The notes beneath the pieces are model-generated. The model was not told where the DNA came from. It saw only the letters and a program-made list of their open reading frames with translations, and did no database searches. Positions 1 through 6,709 of a stretch of DNA of 10,192 nt are shown in pieces. Each line of letters opens with the position of its first letter. The first letter of the stretch is position 1. Source of the DNA: Oscillospiraceae bacterium (GTDB lineage Bacteria > Bacillota > Clostridia > Oscillospirales > Oscillospiraceae); the NCBI GenBank assembly GCA_028705905.1, contig JAQWCP010000030.1, forward strand, positions 1-10,192, read 5' to 3'. A program made the position numbers and the translations under genes.

Positions 1-61
1 CCGGGGATATCACAGCATTGATGATCTTTTTGGAACATCGTTCAGAGGAGCAAAGAAATGA
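1..61 (+). other. 5' edge: possible tail of an upstream gene
   Basis: This short stretch precedes the first complete gene and carries its ribosome binding site (AGAGGAG at 44-50). Two + frames stay open from the window edge. One ends at TGA 59-61 and would form an ATGA overlap with the next start, which matches the style of the operon. The other ends at TGA 69-71. Either could be the last codons of an upstream operon gene, but the segment is too short to recognise a family. No promoter was recognised here. Confidence 0.3.
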
Positions 62-705
62 AAGCCATTGATCTGACACATCTCATCACCCCTCAAATGC
101 CCGTTTACCCCGGCTGCAAAGCGCCTGCTTTCTCCCCTGCCACCACCTTGGAAGACGACGGATTTCGGGAGACGCGCCTTCAATTCGACTCTCATACAGG
201 CACGCATATGGATGCGCCCGCCCATCTTCTCCCCAATGCCCCCACACTCGACACACTGCCCGCAGAGCATTTCATGGGTCGGGCGGTGGTGGTAAACTGC
301 AAAAACCTTCCGTTGGGGGGCCGCATCTCTCTGGCCCATTTGGCTCCCTACGAAAGGGCGATGGAGCAGGCGGATTTTATTTTGTTCCACACCGGCTGGG
401 ACCGGCAGTTTCATAACCCGTCCTATTTCCACAATTTTCCCACCCCGGAAGAAGCCGTTGTCAAGCAGTTGGTTCAGCGGGGGATGAAGGGTGTGGGCAT
501 CGATGCCATTTCCATCGACCCCGTGGGTGCGAAAACGTATCCCAACCACCATATCTTGCTGGAGGCGGGTCTTGTCATCATCGAAAATCTGACACATTTG
601 GATCAAATTGGATCAGATTGTTTCTTTTTTGCCCTGCCCCTTTTGTATCAAAATTCTGACGGCGCGCCTGTGCGGGCCGTGGCCCTTTTGGAGGATGAAA
701 TATGA
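58..705 (+). CDS. Cyclase family protein (kynurenine formamidase-like metal hydrolase)
   Basis: This 215-residue protein belongs to the cyclase/KynB family (PF04199), metal-dependent amide or ester hydrolases that include bacterial arylformamidase. The family signature HTGTHMDAPAH lies at residues 46-56. H46, H50 and D52 correspond to metal ligands, and H56 is also conserved. Further family positions are GIDAISIDP from residue 147, the histidine pair at 164-165 and E176 in IIENLTHLD. Length is normal for the family (about 205-220). The start at 58 has AGAGGAG 7 bases upstream. The stop overlaps the mnmA start as ATGA. There is no signal peptide, so it is probably cytosolic. No tryptophan-catabolism genes are nearby, so the formamidase role is not supported by context and the true substrate is unknown. 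Confidence 0.88.
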   Translation: MKAIDLTHLITPQMPVYPGCKAPAFSPATTLEDDGFRETRLQFDSHTGTHMDAPAHLLPNAPTLDTLPAEHFMGRAVVVNCKNLPLGGRISLAHLAPYERAMEQADFILFHTGWDRQFHNPSYFHNFPTPEEAVVKQLVQRGMKGVGIDAISIDPVGAKTYPNHHILLEAGLVIIENLTHLDQIGSDCFFFALPLLYQNSDGAPVRAVALLEDEI

Positions 706-1760
706 AAGAAACTGTGGTTTTGGGCCTTTCCGGCGGTGTAGACTCTGCGGTTGCGGCGTCTTTGTTGCAGCGAGAGTATACCGTCCACTGTGTCTATCTG
801 GACATCGGCGGCGGAGAGAAGGCGCAGGCAGACGCGGAGGAAATTGCAAGCACCCTTCACCTTCCCTTTACCGTCCGTTCCATCCGGCAACCATTGGAGA
901 CAAACGTCTGTGCCCCATTTGTTGAGGCATATCGGACCGGACGCACGCCGATTCCCTGTGCTGTGTGCAATCCTCTGGTCAAATTCCCTGCTCTGTTTGC
1001 CCTGGCGGACGAAATAGGCGCTTCTTTTGTTGCAACAGGCCATTACGCCCGCATCACCCGGGAGGAAAACGGCCGGTTTGCCCTGCGGCAGGGAAAGACA
1101 AAAAATGACCAGGCATACCTTTTGGCCCGAATGCCGGAACAGATGCTCTCCCGGATTCTCTTCCCCTTGGGGAAATATGAAAAACCCCAGGTGCGGGAAA
1201 TGGCAGAAGCCCTTGGCCTTTCCGTTGCGCAAAAGCCGGACAGCATGGACATCTGTTTTATCCCCGACGGAGATTACGCCGCATGGATGGAGCGCCGGGG
1301 AGCGGTCCCCCCGCCGGGGAATTTTATCAATCCCCAAGGACAAGTTCTGGGGCGTCACAAAGGCATCCATCACTATACCCTGGGCCAGCGGCGGGGGCTG
1401 AATCTTTCCATGGGGCGGAGGGTTTTTGTCTCCAAAATTGACCCCGTAACGCATGAAATCACATTATCCGACGGGGACGGCCTGATGGCGACAGAAGTGT
1501 TTTGTGAAGAGCCAAACTGGATCGGCATTGACCCACCGGAAACACCCATGGAGGTACACGTCAAATTGCGCCATACAAAGCAAATGTTACCTGCTATCGT
1601 CACTTGTAATGGGGATATGATACAAATAAGCCTCAAGACGCCTGCCCGGGCGCCCACACCGGGCCAAATGGCGGTGTTTTATTGGGAAGACCGTATTGTG
1701 GGCAGTGGGTGGATGACATCCTCCACATCAAAGAATATGGAAACGGGGGTGTTCACTTGA
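702..1760 (+). CDS. mnmA: tRNA-specific 2-thiouridylase MnmA
   Basis: The 352-residue enzyme makes the 2-thio group of uridine-34 in Lys, Glu and Gln tRNAs. It uses ATP to activate the base and takes sulfur from a cysteine desulfurase relay. The PP-loop SGGVDS lies at residues 10-15. The first catalytic cysteine is C89 in PCAVCNPLVKF, and the persulfide-carrying cysteine is C185 in DSMDICFI. A KNDQAYLL motif near 134-141 and a C-terminal beta-barrel region ending in a GQMAVFY segment fit the family. The stretch between the PP-loop strand and the adenylation region (about residues 33-50) looks shorter than in textbook MnmA, but both cysteines are intact. The start overlaps the previous stop as ATGA, so translation is probably coupled. 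The 3' end overlaps the likely TTG start of the ABC transporter. Confidence 0.93.
   Translation: MKETVVLGLSGGVDSAVAASLLQREYTVHCVYLDIGGGEKAQADAEEIASTLHLPFTVRSIRQPLETNVCAPFVEAYRTGRTPIPCAVCNPLVKFPALFALADEIGASFVATGHYARITREENGRFALRQGKTKNDQAYLLARMPEQMLSRILFPLGKYEKPQVREMAEALGLSVAQKPDSMDICFIPDGDYAAWMERRGAVPPPGNFINPQGQVLGRHKGIHHYTLGQRRGLNLSMGRRVFVSKIDPVTHEITLSDGDGLMATEVFCEEPNWIGIDPPETPMEVHVKLRHTKQMLPAIVTCNGDMIQISLKTPARAPTPGQMAVFYWEDRIVGSGWMTSSTSKNMETGVFT
1745..1751 (+). promoter_or_regulatory. Ribosome binding site deciding a TTG start
   Basis: GGGGGTG within the last codons of mnmA differs at one position from the GGAGGTG core. It lies 5 bases before TTG 1757, whose TTGA overlaps the mnmA stop. This supports translational coupling and the TTG start over ATG 1772. 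Confidence 0.5.
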
Positions 1761-3505
1761 CCAGAGAACAAATGAAACAATCCAAGCCCATCCGCATTTT
1801 CTTGTCGTATTATAAGCCCCACAAGCGGCTTTTGGCTTTGGATCTGTCCTGTGCTGTTATGGCATCCCTTTTGGATTTGATTTTCCCCCTGGTCACCCGG
1901 TACTCTCTTCAAACCCTGCTGCCCCACCGCATGTTCCTTTCCTTTTTCCTCATCATGGGCAGCATGATTCTCATTCAGCTTCTCCGCTCTTTCTTCTCCT
2001 ATGCGGTTTCCTTCAAAGGGCATATATTGGGTGTCCGGTTTGAAGCGGATATTCGGGATGACTTGTTCCGTCACATGCAAACCCTTTCCTTTGGCTTCTT
2101 CGATCAGAATCGCACCGGACAATTGATGAACCGGGTGACGGGCGATTTGTTCGAAATCTCGGAACTGTCTCACCACGGGCCGGAACAGCTCTGTTCCAGC
2201 GCCGCTTCCATCCTCGGCGGCCTTGCGGTAATGTTTGTCATTCAGTGGCGGCTGGCCCTTGTCATTACGCTGGTTTTCCCCCTTGTCATTTTCATTATCT
2301 TTTTGATGCGTGGAAAGATGAACCGCGCTTCCCTGGAAGTTAAAGAACGGCTGGCGGGCATCAATAACGAGATGGAATCTTCCATCTCGGGAATGCGCAC
2401 CGCAAAAGCGTTTGCCAATGAAGAAAAGGAACAGGAAAAATTCCAAACCTCTAACCGCCTTTATGTGGGGGCAAAAGGGAAATTTTATAAATCGATGGGG
2501 TTGTTTCACGCATCCCAAGATTTTTGCCTGTCCTTCATCAATATCGTTGTCATTTTATTTGGCGGCCTGCTGATCATGCAGGGCCAGTTTGATGCGGTGG
2601 ATTTGATTACGTTTACTTTGTACATCTCCGCCTTTTTAAACCCCATCCGTCAGATTTTGGCTTTGATCGAACAGCTCACCTCCGGTAGCGCCGGGTTCCA
2701 GCGTTTTCTGGAGCTGATGCGCACCGACCCGGAAATCACAGACAAAGAAGGCGCCGTTCCCATGGCCCGGGCCAAGGGAAAAATTCGGTTTGAAGATGTC
2801 TCCTTTTCGTATGACGGCATCAATCCGGTCTTGTCCCATGTAAACCTCACCGTCTCAGCAGGTGAAACCCTGGCTGTGGTTGGCCCCTCCGGTGGGGGCA
2901 AAAGTACTCTGTGTCAACTGATCCCCCGGTTTTATGAGGCCACGGAAGGCAACGTTTTCATTGACGATTTCAACATCAAAGACGTGACCCAATTGTCTCT
3001 CCGGCAGAACATTGGCATTGTGCAGCAGGATGTTTTTCTCTTTGCCGGCACCATTTTGGAAAATATCCGATACGGAAAACGAGATGCCTCTCTGGAAGAC
3101 GTCATGGAAGCGGCAAAGCAAGCCGAAATTCATGATGATATTCTGAAAATGCCAAACGGATATGAAACATATGTTGGTGAACGGGGCATCATGCTTTCCG
3201 GGGGGCAAAAGCAACGCATCGCCATCGCGCGTGTGTTCTTAAAAAATCCGCCTATCTTGATTTTGGATGAAGCCACTTCCGCTTTGGACAGCGTGACGGA
3301 ATTGCGGATTCAAACGGCGCTGGAAGCGTTGTCTCACGGCCGCACCACAATTTTGATCGCCCACCGGCTATCCACCATTCGCAATGCACAGGAGATCATT
3401 GTCATTGAAGACGACGGCATTGCCGAGCAAGGTAGCCATGAAGATTTAATGCGGGCAAATGGAATTTATGCCAAGCTGTATCAAGTGCAGCAGATGCTTA
3501 TTTAA
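1757..3505 (+). CDS. ABC exporter half-transporter (MsbA/MdlB-like permease-ATPase fusion)
   Basis: The roughly 582-residue protein has a type IV ABC exporter architecture. An N-terminal six-helix membrane domain covers about residues 20-310. The C-terminal ATPase carries Walker A GPSGGGKST (about 376-384), a Q-loop in IVQQDVFLF, signature LSGGQ (480-484), Walker B ILILDE (500-505) and the H-loop in IAHRLST (H536). Such half-transporters work in the plasma membrane as dimers and export drugs, lipids or peptides. The substrate cannot be read from sequence and no partner half-transporter is adjacent, so a homodimer is likely. I prefer the TTG start at 1757: GGGGGTG (1745-1751) is a good Shine-Dalgarno sequence 5 bases upstream and TTGA overlaps the mnmA stop. 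ATG at 1772 is the alternative, with a weaker site. The in-frame ATG at 1682, deep inside mnmA, is unlikely. Confidence 0.9.
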   Translation: MTREQMKQSKPIRIFLSYYKPHKRLLALDLSCAVMASLLDLIFPLVTRYSLQTLLPHRMFLSFFLIMGSMILIQLLRSFFSYAVSFKGHILGVRFEADIRDDLFRHMQTLSFGFFDQNRTGQLMNRVTGDLFEISELSHHGPEQLCSSAASILGGLAVMFVIQWRLALVITLVFPLVIFIIFLMRGKMNRASLEVKERLAGINNEMESSISGMRTAKAFANEEKEQEKFQTSNRLYVGAKGKFYKSMGLFHASQDFCLSFINIVVILFGGLLIMQGQFDAVDLITFTLYISAFLNPIRQILALIEQLTSGSAGFQRFLELMRTDPEITDKEGAVPMARAKGKIRFEDVSFSYDGINPVLSHVNLTVSAGETLAVVGPSGGGKSTLCQLIPRFYEATEGNVFIDDFNIKDVTQLSLRQNIGIVQQDVFLFAGTILENIRYGKRDASLEDVMEAAKQAEIHDDILKMPNGYETYVGERGIMLSGGQKQRIAIARVFLKNPPILILDEATSALDSVTELRIQTALEALSHGRTTILIAHRLSTIRNAQEIIVIEDDGIAEQGSHEDLMRANGIYAKLYQVQQMLI

Positions 3506-3521
3506 TGGGAAGGAGAAAAAA

Positions 3522-4142
3522 ATGAACCTTCAAAAATTGGAACAATTGATGAAAAATCGGCATCCATCGGTCATTGGCATCCGGCACGCTTACGCTGTTC
3601 TGGTCCCTTTGGTGGAAATAGAAGGAAAACTCCATCTGCTGTATGAAGTGCGGTCAGAGAGCCTGCGCCGCCAGCCGGGGGAAGTCTGTTTCCCCGGCGG
3701 CAAGCTGGAGCCGGGAGAAACGCCGGAGGAAGGCGCCCTGCGGGAGGCGGAAGAGGAGCTTGGCATCCCCTCTCAAAAAGTGAAGCTTCTGGGTCCCTTG
3801 GATTATATGCATCATCAGGGCGTGTTTGTCATGTATCCTTTTTTGGGTGTCATTTCCCAGGAAACGTATGAATCCATCGTGTGCAACGAAGCAGAGGTAA
3901 AAGAAATATTTCTGACCCCACTGAGCTATCTGGCCAAGCATCCGCCGTTTGTTTATGAATATCAGATGATTCCCGATGTGAGAGAAGACTTTCCCTATGA
4001 AAAAATCCGGTTTACAGAAGGGTATTCCTTTTCCCCGGGCATCGGAGAAGTACCCATCTATGAATATCAGAACCATGTCATCTGGGGCATCACCGGCCGC
4101 ATCACCCGCTCTTTCCTGCAAACCATGGGGGTCAAACAGTGA
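3522..4142 (+). CDS. Nudix hydrolase, CoA pyrophosphatase-like
   Basis: The 206-residue protein carries a complete Nudix box (GX5EX7REUXEEXGU) from G60 to I82, with E66, R74, E75, E78 and E79 in the metal and catalytic positions. Just before it, LRRQPGEVCFPGG (48-60) resembles the extra motif of the CoA-pyrophosphatase branch (NUDT7/NUDT8/YeaB type). That branch cleaves CoA to 3',5'-ADP and phosphopantetheine, and this is the inferred reaction. Length is typical. ATG 3522 is chosen because GGGAAGGAG (3507-3515) sits 6 bases upstream and only 16 bases separate it from the ABC transporter stop. A longer reading from 3459 would overlap the transporter. The stop overlaps the next gene as GTGA. 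It is probably cytosolic and cotranscribed with its neighbours. Confidence 0.9.
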   Translation: MNLQKLEQLMKNRHPSVIGIRHAYAVLVPLVEIEGKLHLLYEVRSESLRRQPGEVCFPGGKLEPGETPEEGALREAEEELGIPSQKVKLLGPLDYMHHQGVFVMYPFLGVISQETYESIVCNEAEVKEIFLTPLSYLAKHPPFVYEYQMIPDVREDFPYEKIRFTEGYSFSPGIGEVPIYEYQNHVIWGITGRITRSFLQTMGVKQ

Positions 4143-4927
4143 ATGCCACCATCTCTCATCTCACCGATGACAAAGAAGAGCGGATTTTGCTCTCCCGTGT
4201 ATTGGACAAAGCAGAGGCCTGCCGGACGCGCAATTTTTTAACCTATACCCCGTTTCTCAGTCCCCGGGTCCAGATGCTTGCAAATCGTCTGTTGGCAACC
4301 CACGACGGAACGTATCACCTGTTTGGCGGGTATTCGGGCGCAGAGCGAAACATGCTCTTTTTTCTCCCGGACTACGAAACGGCCCTGCCCGACCCAACAG
4401 ACCCGGACTGCCCCATCTGCGCCCTTCAAACGAAGTTTACAGCAGAAAACCCACTCACCCACCGGGACTTTTTGGGTGCGCTTTTGGGCAGCGGCATTTC
4501 CCGGGAAAAACTGGGGGATATTCTGGTGGCAGACACCCACTGCACCGTGGTGCTGCAAAAGGAGCTTCAGCACTTTTTGCAGGAAAACATGGTAAAGGCC
4601 GGACGGGCCAAGCTCCAGTGGATGCCCCTGCCCCTCTCCCAGGTCGAGGCACCGCCTCCCACGACACAGGACATTCAGGACACCGTTTCCAGCCTGCGGC
4701 TGGACGCCGTTTGTGCCACCGGCTTTTCCCTGAGTCGGACCAAAGCGGCGGCACAAATTACAGCAGGCAACGTATCCCACAATTATAAAACCTGTCTCAA
4801 ACCGGAACAAGCCATTCATGTGGGAGATGTCATTTCCGCCCGGGGGTTTGGAAAATTTCATGTGGAAACAATCGGCGGCCAATCCCGCAAAGGGCGTACG
4901 TTCATCCACCTGAAACGGTATCAATAA
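4139..4927 (+). CDS. YlmH-like S4-domain RNA-binding protein
   Basis: The 262-residue protein matches the YlmH family in length and architecture. An N-terminal region of about 180 residues binds or positions the RNA partner. An S4 domain follows at about residues 188-240, with LDAVCATGFSLSRTKAAAQI, then AGNVSHNYK and VGDVISARGFGKF. YlmH of Bacillus is reported to act in ribosome-associated quality control on stalled 50S subunits. The gene usually sits in the ylmD-ylmH-divIVA division cluster, so its place next to the origin is unusual. The start is GTG 4139, whose GTGA overlaps the Nudix stop; GGGGGT (4127-4132) lies 6 bases upstream. It is the last gene of the left operon and is followed by a hairpin terminator. 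Confidence 0.88.
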   Translation: MNATISHLTDDKEERILLSRVLDKAEACRTRNFLTYTPFLSPRVQMLANRLLATHDGTYHLFGGYSGAERNMLFFLPDYETALPDPTDPDCPICALQTKFTAENPLTHRDFLGALLGSGISREKLGDILVADTHCTVVLQKELQHFLQENMVKAGRAKLQWMPLPLSQVEAPPPTTQDIQDTVSSLRLDAVCATGFSLSRTKAAAQITAGNVSHNYKTCLKPEQAIHVGDVISARGFGKFHVETIGGQSRKGRTFIHLKRYQ

Positions 4928-4954
4928 ACCGATCATAACAGATAAGCCTATTTT

Positions 4955-4997
4955 TTTCATGCAAGCGCCGCTGGAGCGGTGCTTGCATGAAATTTTT
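4955..4997 (+). terminator. Strong intrinsic terminator of the left operon
   Basis: An inverted repeat pairs TTTCATGCAAGC (4955-4966) with GCTTGCATGAAA (4981-4992). After one G-T wobble it continues as CCGC (4968-4971) with GCGG (4976-4979) around a TGGA loop. The stem is about 17 bp and is followed by TTTTT (4993-4997). It lies 28 bases after the last operon stop and would stop transcription before the origin and the dnaA promoter. The opposite strand lacks a T-run after the hairpin, so it acts mainly in the + direction. Its T-run runs into a DnaA-box-like site. Confidence 0.88.
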
Positions 4998-5097
4998 CCA
5001 CAATCAAGGGGATAAAATAAGAAAATAACGTAAAAATCCGCCTTTGTTGAAAAGAAACTAGAATTTTCCACCTTTGTACTTGTGGATATGTGGAAAA
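4994..5097 (+). promoter_or_regulatory. oriC: oriC upstream DnaA-box cluster
   Basis: Four sites resemble the DnaA box TTATCCACA. They are TTTTCCACA at 4994-5002 (8/9), TTTTCCACC at 5064-5072 (7/9), and on the opposite strand TGTGGATAT at 5081-5089 (8/9) and TGTGGAAAA at 5089-5097 (8/9). The last two overlap by one base and end 4 bases before the dnaA -35 element. An AT-rich stretch (5011-5038) lies between the first two sites. DnaA-box clusters on both sides of dnaA are typical of bipartite Firmicutes origins. The cluster likely represses dnaA when DnaA-ATP is high and may load DnaA for origin looping. Confidence 0.78.
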
Positions 5098-5101
5098 GTC
5101 G

Positions 5102-5130
5102 TTGCTTCTTTTTTAAAATTTTGGTATAAT
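5102..5130 (+). promoter_or_regulatory. dnaA promoter (sigma-A type)
   Basis: The -35 element TTGCTT (5102-5107) and the perfect -10 element TATAAT (5125-5130) are 17 bp apart, with a TG extension at 5122-5123. Transcription should start near 5137, giving a leader of about 43 bases before dnaA. DnaA-like boxes end 4 bases upstream of the -35, so bound DnaA could block the polymerase. Confidence 0.85.
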
Positions 5131-5179
5131 AAAATGTAAAATTACTATTACGGAAAAGGATAAAGACGAGGTCTATGAT

Positions 5180-6496
5180 ATGAATTCATCATCTGATGTT
5201 TGGAAAAAAATTATGGAAATTTTAGAGCCGCAGCTGACGTCCACCACCATCACCACATGGTTTGATGACACGGTTCCAGTGGACATCACAGATACGGCGC
5301 TCCTTTTGTATACGCCTTCGGAATACAAACGGGAGATCATCACAAGACGATATAGTTCCCTTTTAAAAGACGCGCTTCGTGAACTGTTTTCCGCCGAGTT
5401 TGAGGTGCAGGTTCTAGGCGATCTGGAAATGCAGCAACACAGCGAAAAATTTTCATCCAGCCAACCCATGATTGTAAAAGACGAATATACGTTTGAAAGT
5501 TTCATCGTTGGCAGCTCGAATAAATTTGCGCATGCGGCAGCGCGTTCTGTGGCCGATCACCCAGCGCAATCATATAACCCTCTGTTCATCTACGGAGAAT
5601 CCGGCCTTGGAAAAACCCATTTGCTCCATGCCATCGCCCATACCGTGAAGAGCAATCATCCCGATTATAAAATCGTCTATGTCAAAGGAGACGACTTCAC
5701 CAACGAGCTGGTGAAGTCCATTCGAGAAGGGAAAAACACGGAATTTCGCGACAAATACCGGCAAGCCAATTTATTTCTGGTGGACGATATTCAATTCATC
5801 GCCGGAAAAGTGCAAACACAGGAGGAATTTTTCCACACCTTCAACTGTCTGTACGAAGAAAAACGACAGATTGTTCTCACCTCCGACCGACCGCCCAAAG
5901 AGATGACCCGTCTGGAAGACCGGCTAAAAACCCGGTTTGAATGGGGTCTTTTGGCCGATATTCAGCCACCAGACTATGAAACTCGCCTTGCCATCATCAA
6001 AACAAAAGCCATTCGCCTGGGCATGAATCTGCCGGATGCCGTCTTGGAATACATCGCAGAAAACGTCACAGCCAATGTCCGGCAAATTGAAGGCACGGTC
6101 AATAAAATTCTGGCATTTCGCGATTTAATGGACGATAGCATCAACGTCAATACCGTATCCCGGGCCGTGCGAGACATGTTTAAAGATCAATCCGATCTTC
6201 TTCCCTCCTCTTCTCTCATCATCGACGAAGTCTGCAAATTTTATAATTTGGAAAACGATGATCTGCGCGGCCAGCAGCGCAACCGCAGCACCGTGCTGGC
6301 CCGGCAAATTGCCATGTACTTAATCCGGCGTATGACCAACTTATCTCTCTCTGATATCGGCAAAGAATTCAACGGACGAGATCACACCACTGCTATGCAC
6401 TCCATTTCCCGCATTGAGGAGATGCTAAAAACCAATTCCCAGATCTCAGAAGTGGTAAAAGACATCACAGCAAATATCAATGCACACAATTACTAA
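5180..6496 (+). CDS. dnaA: Chromosomal replication initiator DnaA
   Basis: The 438-residue AAA+ protein binds DnaA boxes, forms a filament at oriC and opens the duplex. Domain I (about 1-80) is the helicase and regulator contact domain, followed by a short linker (about 81-103). The ATPase has Walker A GESGLGKTH (139-147), Walker B LFLVDD (198-203), sensor 1 near VLTSDRPP (232-239) and sensor 2 R301 in RQIEGT. Domain IV ends with the DnaA signature NGRDHTTAMHSISRI (398-412), which reads the box in the major groove. Length is normal for Firmicutes (about 440-455) with a compact linker. ATG 5180 is supported by GAGG at 5168-5171. The gene has its own promoter and is flanked by the boxes it is expected to bind. 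Confidence 0.98.
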   Translation: MNSSSDVWKKIMEILEPQLTSTTITTWFDDTVPVDITDTALLLYTPSEYKREIITRRYSSLLKDALRELFSAEFEVQVLGDLEMQQHSEKFSSSQPMIVKDEYTFESFIVGSSNKFAHAAARSVADHPAQSYNPLFIYGESGLGKTHLLHAIAHTVKSNHPDYKIVYVKGDDFTNELVKSIREGKNTEFRDKYRQANLFLVDDIQFIAGKVQTQEEFFHTFNCLYEEKRQIVLTSDRPPKEMTRLEDRLKTRFEWGLLADIQPPDYETRLAIIKTKAIRLGMNLPDAVLEYIAENVTANVRQIEGTVNKILAFRDLMDDSINVNTVSRAVRDMFKDQSDLLPSSSLIIDEVCKFYNLENDDLRGQQRNRSTVLARQIAMYLIRRMTNLSLSDIGKEFNGRDHTTAMHSISRIEEMLKTNSQISEVVKDITANINAHNY

Positions 6497-6497
6497 A

Positions 6498-6648
6498 TCA
6501 TCCACAATTTGTGGAGATGTGGAAAACCCATTGTGAATATACAATTTCCTCCACATGGGCATGAGGAAGCTGTGGAGAAGAACATCCCCTTCCTGTGGAT
6601 AAATTTTCTTGATATTCCAAGGCTTTTCCCCTGTTTCCACAATCCACA
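6498..6648 (+). promoter_or_regulatory. oriC: oriC downstream DnaA-box cluster (dnaA-dnaN spacer)
   Basis: Eight sites resemble the DnaA box within about 150 bases. The perfect one is TGTGGATAA at 6594-6602. Others are TCATCCACA 6498-6506 (8/9), TGTGGAGAT 6510-6518 (7/9), TGTGGAAAA 6518-6526 (8/9), TCCTCCACA 6547-6555 (7/9), TGTGGAGAA 6571-6579 (8/9), GTTTCCACA 6633-6641 (7/9) and CAATCCACA 6640-6648 (7/9). The first two form an inverted pair, TCCACAA-T-TTGTGGA (6501-6515). Box density and the position just after dnaA match the melting half of Firmicutes oriC. The spacer between 6497 and 6709 contains no gene. Confidence 0.88.
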
Positions 6649-6652
6649 TTGC

Positions 6653-6690
6653 CTACTATATCTATTACTATTTTATCCTATCTTTTTCTA
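6653..6690 (+). other. oriC: Predicted DNA unwinding element with DnaA-trio array
   Basis: After the paired boxes ending at 6648 and a 4-base TTGC spacer, the top strand reads CTA CTA TAT CTA TTA CTA (6653-6670). The other strand therefore reads 3'-GAT GAT ATA GAT AAT GAT-5', which is the DnaA-trio pattern with one imperfect unit. An AT-rich pyrimidine run follows (6671-6690). In B. subtilis this arrangement of two boxes, a short spacer and trios loads a DnaA filament onto one strand and melts the duplex. Function here is inferred from that likeness. Confidence 0.75.
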
Positions 6691-6709
6691 CACAACGAAG
6701 GAGGCTCTT

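Noticed and set aside
10..606. Long minus-strand reading frame of 198 codons opposite the cyclase gene
   Set aside because: It lies fully antisense to a gene with clear family motifs, has no recognisable domain and is rich in residues typical of antisense translations.
648..1454. 268-codon minus-strand frame opposite mnmA
   Set aside because: Shadow of mnmA, whose PP-loop and catalytic cysteines confirm the + strand. No ribosome site or family likeness was seen.
1679..2518. 279-codon minus-strand frame opposite the ABC transporter membrane domain
   Set aside because: Antisense to hydrophobic transporter sequence. The translation is Gln/Lys/His-rich with no domain.
5011..5038. AT-rich stretch with four TAA triplets upstream of dnaA, considered as a second DnaA-trio array
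   Set aside because: The triplets are 5, 7 and 6 bases apart, so they lack 3-base phase. It may still help flexibility or melting but is not a trio array.
4238..5071. 277-codon minus-strand frame running from the terminator region through the YlmH-like gene
   Set aside because: It crosses the terminator hairpin and DnaA boxes and is antisense to an S4-domain gene. No support as a gene.
5175..5183. Mini-frame ATG ATA TGA overlapping the dnaA start
   Set aside because: It is only two codons and GAGG is just 3 bases upstream, which is too close. The ATG at 5180 has proper spacing, so this is probably chance.
6501..6515. Inverted repeat TCCACAA-T-TTGTGGA considered as a dnaA terminator
   Set aside because: The loop is one base, the arms are 7 bp and no T-run follows. 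It is better explained as two opposed DnaA boxes.
6609..6659. Possible dnaN promoter (TTGATA with TACTAT-like -10 sites)
   Set aside because: No pair of -35 and -10 elements has correct spacing. The TACTAT matches are part of the trio array.
6509..6709. In-frame extension of dnaN upstream to ATG 6509
   Set aside because: It would translate the DnaA-box spacer. ATG 6710 has an AAGGAGG site and matches the family N-terminus.
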